Source: Chloroflexota bacterium
Lineage (GTDB): Bacteria; Chloroflexota; Anaerolineae; UBA4142
Direction of reading: 5' to 3'
Length of the DNA: 10,505 nt
NCBI GenBank assembly: GCA_023380675.1
Contig: JAMCRS010000193.1
Coordinates: forward strand, 1 to 10,505
Within the stretch, counting starts at the first letter, position 1. Each line of letters begins with the position of its first letter. Shown piece by piece: positions 1 to 5,806 of the stretch. The position numbers and the translations under genes were made by a program. A model generated the notes under the pieces. It made no database searches and was not told where the DNA came from. It was given only the letters and a program-made list of their open reading frames with translations.

Positions 1-13
1 GCTCTTCCGATCT
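1..13 (+). other. Illumina adapter remnant at contig end
   Basis: The first 13 bases, GCTCTTCCGATCT, are identical to the common 3' end of the Illumina TruSeq read-1 and read-2 adapters. An exact 13-base match placed precisely at the sequence end is very unlikely by chance. I read it as untrimmed adapter and not as genomic DNA. True insert sequence would begin at base 14. Confidence 0.93.
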
Positions 14-148
14 GACGATGACGGTGACGGATACGATAACTGCGACCGGGGTGCTGTCTCCGACCGAGACATCTTCAGCTCCCTGACCGCCAGCGAGCCG
101 AGTCTCCTCTTATGTTGTCGCTTGTTATCCGGCGTTTTGAGGATTAGA
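14..148. other. Unassigned sequence upstream of prmC
   Basis: No gene was recognised here. The frame of prmC is open all the way back through this stretch and reads an acidic, glycine-containing segment (DDDGDGYDNC) followed by low-similarity sequence. A prfA 3' end, the commonest upstream neighbour of prmC, was not recognised in any forward frame. Because the adapter remnant lies directly upstream, part of this stretch could come from a poor or chimeric read end. It could also be the 3' part of a neighbouring gene or a promoter region. Confidence 0.4.
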
Positions 149-1039
149 TTGAAGCCTAACGTTCTCATCAGACGTCCCGAGACCGTTCAGGAAATGCTTG
201 TAAATGCGACGCGTGTCCTCGGCGCGGCGATGGAGTATCACGAGGCGCGCTTGCAGGCGGAGTTGCTGCTCGCGCACGCGATCGGGACGACGCGGGCGGG
301 CGTGCTGACGCGGCTCGACGAGCCAGTCGCGCCGGAGCTCGCCGCAAGGTTTGCGGCGAACGTCGCGCGCCGCGCAAAGCACGAACCGCTCGCATACATT
401 GTTGGCCGCCAGGAATTCTGCGGCCTCGAGTTCATCGTCGATCGGCGAGTGTTGATCCCGCGCCACGAAAGTGAGCTCCTCGTGATGCTCGCGTTGGAGC
501 GGATGAGGAGCGTTCCGCACGTTGCCCCCACGGTCGTCGACGTGGGCACCGGTTCGGGCGCGCTGGCGTTGGCTCTTGCGCGGCGGCTGGAGCGTGCGAG
601 CGTCATCGCGACGGATGTCGCGGCGGATGCGCTCGTCGTCGCAAGGCTGAATGCGAGCAGGCTCGGACTGGAGCGGGTTGATTTCCGTCAGGGCGACTTG
701 CTCGAGGGGTTGAGCGAGCCATTTGACGCACTGGTGGCGAATCTGCCGTACATTCCCAGCAGCCGGTTTCGCGACCTCCCGAGAGAAGTACGCGTATTCG
801 AGCCGCGTACGGCGCTCGATGGCGGCGTCGACGGGCTGCGGGTCATCCAGCGCCTGTTGGGACAGCTCGCGACGCGCGCATCCCCGGGCGCCGTGGCGTT
901 TTTCGAGATATCGGAAGAGCAGGGGGCGGCCGTATTGCAGCTTTTCGAGACGACGCTGCCGCGTGCGCGTGTGATCCTCCACCGCGACCTCGAAGGGCTG
1001 GACCGCGTGATCGAGGCGCAGTTCCAGGGACGGGATTGA
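149..1039 (+). CDS. prmC: Peptide chain release factor N5-glutamine methyltransferase (PrmC/HemK)
   Basis: PrmC transfers a methyl group from S-adenosylmethionine to the glutamine of the GGQ motif of release factors RF1 and RF2 in the cytoplasm, which raises termination efficiency. With the start used here the protein has 296 residues, normal for the family. The N-terminal helical domain (about 10-80) leads into the conserved YIVGRQEF (83-90), the family-typical IPR-H-E-S-E segment (103-109), the SAM-binding loop DVGTGSG (131-137), the catalytic motif position as NLPY (198-201; NPPY is usual) and the C-terminal EPRTALDGG-DGL block (219-230). I chose TTG at 149 because TGAGG at 138-142 lies 6 bases upstream; TTG 122 or 137 and ATG 194 are alternatives, and ATG 194 would cut into the N-terminal domain. 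It overlaps the next gene by one base, implying translational coupling. The start is less sure than the family. Confidence 0.92.
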   Translation: MKPNVLIRRPETVQEMLVNATRVLGAAMEYHEARLQAELLLAHAIGTTRAGVLTRLDEPVAPELAARFAANVARRAKHEPLAYIVGRQEFCGLEFIVDRRVLIPRHESELLVMLALERMRSVPHVAPTVVDVGTGSGALALALARRLERASVIATDVAADALVVARLNASRLGLERVDFRQGDLLEGLSEPFDALVANLPYIPSSRFRDLPREVRVFEPRTALDGGVDGLRVIQRLLGQLATRASPGAVAFFEISEEQGAAVLQLFETTLPRARVILHRDLEGLDRVIEAQFQGRD

Positions 1040-1836
1040 TGGCGTATCGACTGATTGCGGCCGACCTTGACGGGACTCTGCACGCGGAGCGGCAGCCGTT
1101 CTCGCCACGGGTTCTTGCTGCCGTGCGCAGCGCCCAAGAGCGCGGCGTCCACGTCGTAATGGCGACCGGCAGAATCTATCGGACGGCAGAGCCGTACGCT
1201 CGCGAGCTAAACCTCCAGTCCCCCATCGTCTGCAATCACGGAGCGACCATCCACGATTGGGAAAAACGGAGCCTGATGTTCGAGCGAACGTTGCCGCTGG
1301 ACGTCGCGCGACGAATCATCCGATGGGCGCCGCCGGATGTTTCGGTCGTCGTTTGCTTGGGTGACGAGTTTTTTGCCCCGCGGCCCTCCGACGACGTCGA
1401 TCGCTTCGCGCATGGCTACCGTCAAGCCCTTCATTTGGATGGCAATTTGGCTGAAACGCTCCACGGCGAGCCGCAGAAGATCGTGTTTGTCAACGAGATC
1501 GATGTGTCGGACCGGCTCTTCGACGAGCTCACGAGGCAATTCGGGATGGAGGCGCAGGTCGTGCGTTCGTACTCCCATTACGTCGAGTTGACACACCCGG
1601 CTGTCTCGAAGGGAAAAGCGATCGAGTGGTTGGCGAGACGCTGGGGTATTGATCGAGATCAAGTGATCGCGATGGGTGACCAGGACAACGACAGGTCGAT
1701 GGTCGAGTGGGCGGGACTGGGCGTGGCGATGGGGAACGCCATCGACAGTCTAAAGAATGCGGCCGCTTTCGTGGCGCCAAGCGCAAGCGAAGACGGAGCC
1801 GCTCAGGTGATCGAGCAATTCGTCTTGGGCGCGTAA
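1039..1836 (+). CDS. Cof-type HAD-IIB family phosphatase
   Basis: This is a 265-residue cytoplasmic hydrolase of the haloacid dehalogenase superfamily, subfamily IIB. Such enzymes remove phosphate from sugar phosphates, nucleotides or cofactors such as FMN and PLP through an aspartyl-phosphate intermediate; the substrate here cannot be read from sequence. Motif I is DLDGT, with nucleophile Asp9 and acid/base Asp11. Motif II is ATGR (42-45). The motif III lysine is Lys191 in SKGKA. Motif IV is GDQDND (213-218). A substrate-selecting cap should lie between motifs II and III, about 85-185. The ATG at 1039 forms TGATG with the prmC stop, so ribosomes probably re-initiate here; a TTG at 1036 would add one residue and is less likely. 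It sits between two translation-related genes, but no functional link follows from that. Confidence 0.9.
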   Translation: MAYRLIAADLDGTLHAERQPFSPRVLAAVRSAQERGVHVVMATGRIYRTAEPYARELNLQSPIVCNHGATIHDWEKRSLMFERTLPLDVARRIIRWAPPDVSVVVCLGDEFFAPRPSDDVDRFAHGYRQALHLDGNLAETLHGEPQKIVFVNEIDVSDRLFDELTRQFGMEAQVVRSYSHYVELTHPAVSKGKAIEWLARRWGIDRDQVIAMGDQDNDRSMVEWAGLGVAMGNAIDSLKNAAAFVAPSASEDGAAQVIEQFVLGA

Positions 1837-1895
1837 CGGGCGGCAGCACCGTTTGGATCTGTGCTAGTTTCCGTCCGTCATAACACAGGGTGCTT

Positions 1896-2558
1896 ATGAG
1901 AACACGTATTCTTCCAGCGGCGGATACCGAGGCCTTTGCGCATGCGGTCCGGCTGCTGCAAAACGGCAAAGTCGTCGCATATCCAACGGATACGGTTTAC
2001 GGTCTGGGTGCCAATGGCTTTGACGAGCGGGCGATAGAGCAGTTGTACGTGGTCAAAGAGCGCCCACGCGAAAAGGCGATTCCGTATCTGTTAGCAAACG
2101 CGAGCGACCTCGACCTGGTGGCAGAACGCGTTCCCAAAGTGGCGTGGGAGTTGGTTGCAAGGTTTTGGCCGGGCGGATTGACGATCGTCGTACCTGCCTC
2201 CGGCCGCGTCCCTCGGATTCTGGCGGCCGGTGGAAGCAGCGTGGCGGTGCGGCTGCCGAACCAACTGATCACCCGGTCGTTGATCGATGCCGTTGGGGCG
2301 CCGCTCGCAACGACCAGCGCCAATCTATCAGGCGCCGACGATCCGTCGACGGCTGGTGAGGCGTTTGCTCAAATGAACGGGCGCATTCCCCTCGTCCTCG
2401 ACGGCGGGGCAACCCGCGGGAACGTCCCATCGACCGTGGTGGACGTGACGACCGATCCTCCGACCGTAAGACGCGTTGGGGTGATAGCCGTCGAGGAAAT
2501 CGAGCGGGCGCTAGGGAGGTCTGTCGTCCGACCTCAGCCAACCGGCCAGTCAGAATGA
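1896..2558 (+). CDS. tsaC: Threonylcarbamoyl-AMP synthase (TsaC/YrdC/Sua5 N-domain type)
   Basis: The enzyme makes L-threonylcarbamoyl-adenylate from threonine, bicarbonate and ATP. This is the first step of the universal t6A37 modification of tRNAs that read ANN codons. The 220-residue protein consists of the YrdC-like domain only, without the extra C-terminal Sua5 domain. Family segments visible are PTDTVYGLG (30-38), a basic K-x-R stretch KERPREK (54-60), WPGGLTIVV (91-99), VAVRLP (116-121), TTSANLSG (139-146) and PSTVVDV (178-184). ATG 1896 was preferred to the in-frame GTG 1890 because AGGG at 1887-1890 gives a Shine-Dalgarno 5 bases upstream. It follows the HAD gene after 59 bases and precedes the glycosyltransferase by 19. 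prmC and tsaC/sua5 are often neighbours in bacteria, which supports both calls. Confidence 0.93.
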   Translation: MRTRILPAADTEAFAHAVRLLQNGKVVAYPTDTVYGLGANGFDERAIEQLYVVKERPREKAIPYLLANASDLDLVAERVPKVAWELVARFWPGGLTIVVPASGRVPRILAAGGSSVAVRLPNQLITRSLIDAVGAPLATTSANLSGADDPSTAGEAFAQMNGRIPLVLDGGATRGNVPSTVVDVTTDPPTVRRVGVIAVEEIERALGRSVVRPQPTGQSE

Positions 2559-2577
2559 TCGGACGTACCGCTTAACC

Positions 2578-3684
2578 ATGCTGATCGGAATCGACGCTTC
2601 GCGCGCCACCGGCGCCGCACCCACGGGGACCGAAGTATACTCGCGCGAATTGATACGATCTCTGCTGGCAGCGGACCGCGAAAACGCGTATAGACTCTAC
2701 ACGCGCGACCACGTCGCGCGTGACTATTTTGGCGCGGGATCAACTTATTCGATTGAGTTGCTTCGTCCGAGGCGTCTATGGACGCATTTGGGGCTGTCGG
2801 CGGAAGTGTTGCGCCATCCGCCGGACGTCTTGTTCGTGCCGGCGCACGTGTTGCCTTTAGCGCATCCAAGGCGTTCAGTGGTGACGATACACGACCTCGG
2901 TCAGCGGTATTTTCCGGAATCGTACCCGTCGCTCCAGCGCTTGTATCACGACTGGGCGGCCCGTTGGAACGCGCGAAATGCAGCGCGCCTATTCGCAGAT
3001 TCAGATTCCACGCGCGACGACGTCATGCGGATGTATGGCGTCGAAGGCGGCCGGATTAGCGTCGTCTATCCCGCGTACGACTCTGAGCAATATCGGCCGT
3101 CGAGTCTGGACGAGCAGATGCGTGCCCGGGAGTGGCTTCGCATAGGCAAAGACTATATCCTCGCGCTCGGAACAGTTCACCCGCGAAAAAACTACGCGCG
3201 CTTGATCGAGGCATTTGCGGCATTGGACAGGCCTGATCTGTGTTTGGTGGTCGCCGGCAGGCGCGGATGGATGTACGAACCGATTTTGGAGCGCGGTCGA
3301 TCGTTAGGAATTGCTGACCGGGTATTGTTTCTAGAGTACGTTCCAAGCGACGTGTTACCGTTCCTCGTTGGAGGGGCAAAGTTGTTGGCATTCCCGAGTT
3401 TGTATGAGGGATTTGGCTTGCCGGTGCTGGAGGCGCAGGGGTGCGGGACGCCCGTCGTTTGCTCCATGACTTCGTCGTTGCCGGAGGTGGCGGGAGACGC
3501 GGCGCTCTTTGTCGATCCGCTGGATGTGGACGCCATAGCCGGAGCGATGGAACGGCTTTTGTCTGATGCGAGCCTGCGCGCAAAGCTTGTCTCGCACGGA
3601 TTTGAAAATATAAAACGTTTCTCCTGGGAACGATCGGCTCGGAGCGCGCTCGAGGTTTTTCGGTGTTTGCAGCGCGACAGCTAA
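2578..3684 (+). CDS. Glycosyltransferase family 4 (GT-B fold, RfaB/MtfB-like)
   Basis: This is a 368-residue retaining glycosyltransferase of the GT4 type. It would move a sugar from a nucleotide-sugar donor onto a glycan or lipid acceptor at the cytoplasmic membrane face; donor and acceptor are unknown. The N-terminal acceptor domain starts MLIGIDASRA and has a glycine/threonine loop (TGAAPTGTEVYSREL, 11-25) and the VVTIHDLGQRYFPE segment (101-114) typical of mannosyltransferase-like GT4 members. The donor domain begins near GTVHPRKNYARLIEAF (198-213) and carries the E-x7-E motif at Glu277 and Glu285 in PSLYEGFGLPVLEA, followed by GTPVV. No signal peptide or membrane helix is visible. ATG 2578 has no clear Shine-Dalgarno, so expression may rely on ribosomes arriving from tsaC. 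It lies 13 bases before the protease gene. Confidence 0.9.
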   Translation: MLIGIDASRATGAAPTGTEVYSRELIRSLLAADRENAYRLYTRDHVARDYFGAGSTYSIELLRPRRLWTHLGLSAEVLRHPPDVLFVPAHVLPLAHPRRSVVTIHDLGQRYFPESYPSLQRLYHDWAARWNARNAARLFADSDSTRDDVMRMYGVEGGRISVVYPAYDSEQYRPSSLDEQMRAREWLRIGKDYILALGTVHPRKNYARLIEAFAALDRPDLCLVVAGRRGWMYEPILERGRSLGIADRVLFLEYVPSDVLPFLVGGAKLLAFPSLYEGFGLPVLEAQGCGTPVVCSMTSSLPEVAGDAALFVDPLDVDAIAGAMERLLSDASLRAKLVSHGFENIKRFSWERSARSALEVFRCLQRDS

Positions 3685-3697
3685 GAAGGCGCGTTTC

Positions 3698-5290
3698 ATG
3701 TACGGGTTGAGTGCGTATCGACCGGCGGGGTGGATAGTTCTTTCGCTCGCGCTGGCAATTCTCTTGGGCTGGGCGACGGTATCGAGCGGCGCAGCCAGCC
3801 CTGTACGCGTGCGGGTCGATCCGCGTGTCTTGGCTGATACGGCCAACGGAAACAGCGCGCAGTTCATCGTCGTGCTAAAGTCGCAGGCCAACGCTCGCGC
3901 GGTTGCATCTCAAGCGCCTACGCGCCGCGCGCAAGGCCGACTAGTATTCGGTGCCTTGACGCGGGCTGCGTCGGCTACGCAATCCGGGTTGCGCGCGGAA
4001 CTGGACGGACTGGGGGCCAAATACCGCTCCTATTGGATCATCAACATGCTGGTTGTAAAGGGGGATCGCCACGTGCTGGATGCGGTCCTCGCGCGGAGCG
4101 ACATCCAGGAGGTAGAGTCTGACGATCCGTTTCGCGTCGCGCTTGAGCAGCCTGTGAGCGGCGCAAAACCGCGCACTGCCTCCGGAATCGATTGGAACAT
4201 CAGTCAAATCCGGGCGCCGGAGGTGTGGGCGCTGGGGGACACCGGTCAGGGGCGTGTGTATGCAAATAGCGACACCGGCGTGCAGTGGGACCACCCCGCG
4301 CTCAAGTCACACTATCGGGGCTGGGATGGCACGACGGCTGACCACAACTACAACTGGTGGGACGCGATCCACGAGGATATTAACGGAAATGGAAGCAATC
4401 CATGCAACCCCAGCGGCTTTACGGCGCTGCCCGCTTCTGGAAGCGCTGCACCGTGCGACGATTATGGGCACGGAACGCACACGATGGGCACCGGAATCGG
4501 GGATGACGGCGCCGGCAACCAGATCGGGGTTGCGCCGGGAGCCAAGTGGATTGCGTGCCGGAACATGGACGAAGGCGTCGGGCGCCCGAGCACGTATATC
4601 GAGTGCCTTCAGTTCTTTCTTGCGCCGACCGATCTGAACGGCGACAATCCAAACCCGAGTCTCATGCCGGACGCGGTTGGCAATTCGTACACTTGTCCAC
4701 TTGGGCTGCCTCCGGGCGGCGAGACCTGCGAGATCGACAGTCTCCAGATGGCGGTGGACAACATGCGCGCGGCCGGAGTATTCATGGCACTCTCGGCCGG
4801 AAACTCCGGCGCAAGCTGCTCGACAATCGACGAGCCGCCGGCGTTTTACGACTCGGGGATCGCGGTGGGAGCGACTGACTCTCAGGACAACATCGCAGCA
4901 TTTAGCAGCCGAGGTCCCGTGACGATTGACGGGAGCGGCCGGAAAAAACCGGATCTGTCGGCTCCCGGCGTAAGCGTTCTCTCGAGTTTTCCGAATAATT
5001 CGTGGGCCACCCTGTCCGGGACGTCGATGGCTTCACCGCACGTGGCCGGCGCCGTGTTGCTTTTGTGGAGCGCATACCCGGCGCTAGCGCGGGACGTCGA
5101 CCGGACCGAGTTTCTGCTCGAGCAGAGCGCGGTTCGCCGATTTTCTAGTCAAGGGTGCGGCGGAGACACCATTGGTGAGTCGCCGAACAATGTGTACGGA
5201 TTCGGGCGGCTCGATGTCAGAGCCGCATACGATCTTGCGGCACACGTGCCGACCCCTTCGCTTTGGCTCTTTCCGTTTGTCCAGAAATAG
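3698..5290 (+). CDS. Secreted subtilisin-like serine protease (S8, bacillopeptidase F-like)
   Basis: This is a 530-residue exported serine endopeptidase. A signal peptide is visible: hydrophobic stretch about 12-27, cleavage likely near the alanines at 32-33. An inhibitor-I9-like propeptide follows (QFIVVLKSQ at 55-63 to about 150). The catalytic domain runs from about 165 to 515. The triad is complete: Asp192 in SDTGVQWDHP, His258 in DYGHGTHT and Ser443 in SGTSMASPHVAG. The oxyanion residue is Asn369 in SAGNSG. Segments such as YRGWDGTTADHNYNWWDA, WIACRNMD and ECLQFFLAPTDLNGDNPNP recall the bacillopeptidase F-like branch. All eight cysteines (236, 253, 287, 303, 333, 344, 374, 487) lie in the catalytic domain, so disulfides are likely outside the cell. 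AGAAGG at 3684-3689 sits 8 bases before the ATG. The protein ends in a short hydrophobic tail, SLWLFPFVQK. Confidence 0.93.
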   Translation: MYGLSAYRPAGWIVLSLALAILLGWATVSSGAASPVRVRVDPRVLADTANGNSAQFIVVLKSQANARAVASQAPTRRAQGRLVFGALTRAASATQSGLRAELDGLGAKYRSYWIINMLVVKGDRHVLDAVLARSDIQEVESDDPFRVALEQPVSGAKPRTASGIDWNISQIRAPEVWALGDTGQGRVYANSDTGVQWDHPALKSHYRGWDGTTADHNYNWWDAIHEDINGNGSNPCNPSGFTALPASGSAAPCDDYGHGTHTMGTGIGDDGAGNQIGVAPGAKWIACRNMDEGVGRPSTYIECLQFFLAPTDLNGDNPNPSLMPDAVGNSYTCPLGLPPGGETCEIDSLQMAVDNMRAAGVFMALSAGNSGASCSTIDEPPAFYDSGIAVGATDSQDNIAAFSSRGPVTIDGSGRKKPDLSAPGVSVLSSFPNNSWATLSGTSMASPHVAGAVLLLWSAYPALARDVDRTEFLLEQSAVRRFSSQGCGGDTIGESPNNVYGFGRLDVRAAYDLAAHVPTPSLWLFPFVQK

Positions 5291-5338
5291 CATTGAGGGA
5301 ACCGACTGGGCAAAAACCCGGCGCTAGTGCACAGGCCC

Positions 5339-5367
5339 TTGTGACCGCGAGAAAAATGTGCTATAAT
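5339..5367 (+). promoter_or_regulatory. Extended -10 sigma70-type promoter upstream of the RRM gene leader
   Basis: TTGTGA (5339-5344) lies exactly 17 bases before a perfect TATAAT (5362-5367). TG at 5359-5360 gives a full extended -10, TGnTATAAT. The -35 box matches the consensus at four of six positions. Transcription would begin about 5372-5375, some 430 bases before the RRM gene and 10 bases before a small upstream ORF. This is the best promoter seen in the window. Confidence 0.75.
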
Positions 5368-5383
5368 GTTTATCGTCAGAAAC

Positions 5384-5446
5384 ATGCAAATCCGGCAAGT
5401 CTCCGCCGCCCGGTTTTGTGAGTCGGACGGCTTTTTCATGTCGTAA
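5384..5446 (+). CDS. Possible 20-codon leader peptide/upstream ORF
   Basis: An ATG about 10 bases after the predicted transcription start opens a 20-codon frame ending in TAA at 5444-5446. It begins MQIRQVSAAR and ends GFFMS. It spans the whole intrinsic terminator, so ribosomes translating it would disrupt the hairpin. There is no run of one amino acid of the kind seen in amino-acid attenuators, and no good Shine-Dalgarno precedes it (only AGAA). It could be translated as a leader peptide or could be a chance frame in a non-coding leader. Confidence 0.25.
   Translation: MQIRQVSAARFCESDGFFMS
5405..5436 (+). terminator. Intrinsic terminator inside the RRM gene leader (candidate attenuator)
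   Basis: GCCGCCCG (5405-5412) pairs with CGGACGGC (5424-5431): seven base pairs with one C/A mismatch, an 11-base loop, then five T residues (5432-5436). It ends transcription about 60 bases after the predicted start of the 5339-5367 promoter, so it either makes a short RNA or works as an attenuator before the RRM gene. CGGC at 5393-5396 approximately could instead pair with GCCG at 5405-5408, which would open the terminator; that alternative is only four pairs. Confidence 0.6.
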
Positions 5447-5506
5447 CGGATGTGCTGCGGAATCTGCTCGATCAGGATTGCGGCGGCAGTAACCGTGAGA
5501 GGAGGG

Positions 5507-5620
5507 ATGGATTACGTGCTGGGGATTGCGCATGACCAGCACCACGCGGATTGCGAGGCAGACTTGTCGAGATCCGCGTCAACGGAATTCGCGGCGACCG
5601 CAGCCAGAGACCGGATGTGA
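5507..5620 (+). CDS. Possible small ORF after a strong Shine-Dalgarno
   Basis: AGGAGGG at 5500-5506 is the most consensus-like Shine-Dalgarno in the gap. It touches an ATG at 5507, which is too close for normal initiation, but the in-frame GTG at 5516 lies about 10 bases after AGGAGG. The frame gives 37 codons from the ATG (MDYVLGIAHDQHH...) or 34 from the GTG, ending TGA at 5618-5620. The product has a His/Asp-rich start and no family I recognise. It may well be chance in GC-rich DNA. Confidence 0.2.
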   Translation: MDYVLGIAHDQHHADCEADLSRSASTEFAATAARDRM

Positions 5621-5638
5621 CGTGCTGTGAATGACGAT

Positions 5639-5654
5639 GTGCCAACGACGGCAC
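5639..5654 (+). other. Small hairpin in RRM leader
   Basis: GTGCC (5639-5643) and GGCAC (5650-5654) form a perfect five-pair stem around a six-base loop. There is no T tract, so it is not a terminator. It is likely part of leader RNA structure. Confidence 0.4.
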
Positions 5655-5677
5655 GATACCACGCGCACCAAAGCTGC

Positions 5678-5711
5678 CCTGCACTCAGCGAGCTCTGAGC
5701 TCGTGCACAGG
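5678..5711 (+). other. Bulged hairpin in RRM leader
   Basis: CGAGCT (5689-5694) pairs with AGCTCG (5698-5703) around a three-base loop. Below it GCA (5681-5683) pairs with TGC (5704-5706) and CCT (5678-5680) with AGG (5709-5711), with bulges between. There is no T tract. It may be a structural element of the leader RNA. Confidence 0.45.
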
Positions 5712-5806
5712 TGACACCAGCCGATGCCCAAACGGTACGTCGGGTCGAGTCGGCGGCGGGGCAGAATAACGATCATCGGACGTGCCAATTATAGGGAGAC
5801 TCAACT

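Larger units (their letters stand above)
5437..5806 (+). other. Long structured region before the RRM gene
   Basis: These 370 bases hold no recognised protein gene. By eye I see two hairpins (5639-5654 and 5678-5711), a strong Shine-Dalgarno-like AGGAGGG at 5500-5506 with a short frame after it, and the RRM ribosome-binding site GGGAG at 5794-5798. No tRNA, SRP RNA, RNase P RNA or tmRNA signature was recognised. It could be the distal 5' untranslated region of the RRM mRNA or could hold an unrecognised RNA gene. Long 5' leaders are known for cold-shock genes in bacteria, but whether that applies here is inference. Confidence 0.4.

Noticed and set aside
14..46. DDDGDGYDNC as a thrombospondin type 3 or dockerin-like calcium-binding repeat
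   Set aside because: Only one short acidic stretch at an adapter-bearing end is visible; a single repeat in one of three frames is not enough to call a domain.
125..1108. Long minus-strand open frame opposite prmC
   Set aside because: It is rich in Arg and has no family features, while the plus strand encodes a complete PrmC. Such antisense frames are common in GC-rich coding DNA.
1853..1884. TTGGAT with CATAAC as a promoter for tsaC
   Set aside because: The spacer is about 20 bases, too long, and both boxes are poor. tsaC is more simply read from the upstream genes.
5300..5318. CTGGG/CCCGG stem shortly after the protease stop as a terminator
   Set aside because: Only five pairs with one wobble and no T tract; too weak to call.
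2554..5786. Similar ATCGGACGT-CC strings near 2556 and 5777 as operator copies
   Set aside because: They share about a dozen bases without symmetry or a common position relative to promoters; chance is sufficient.
5792..5801. TATAGGGAGA before the RRM gene, identical to the transcribed end of the T7 phage promoter
   Set aside because: The upstream half needed for T7 polymerase recognition does not match, and no phage gene is nearby. GGGAG works well as the Shine-Dalgarno of the RRM gene.
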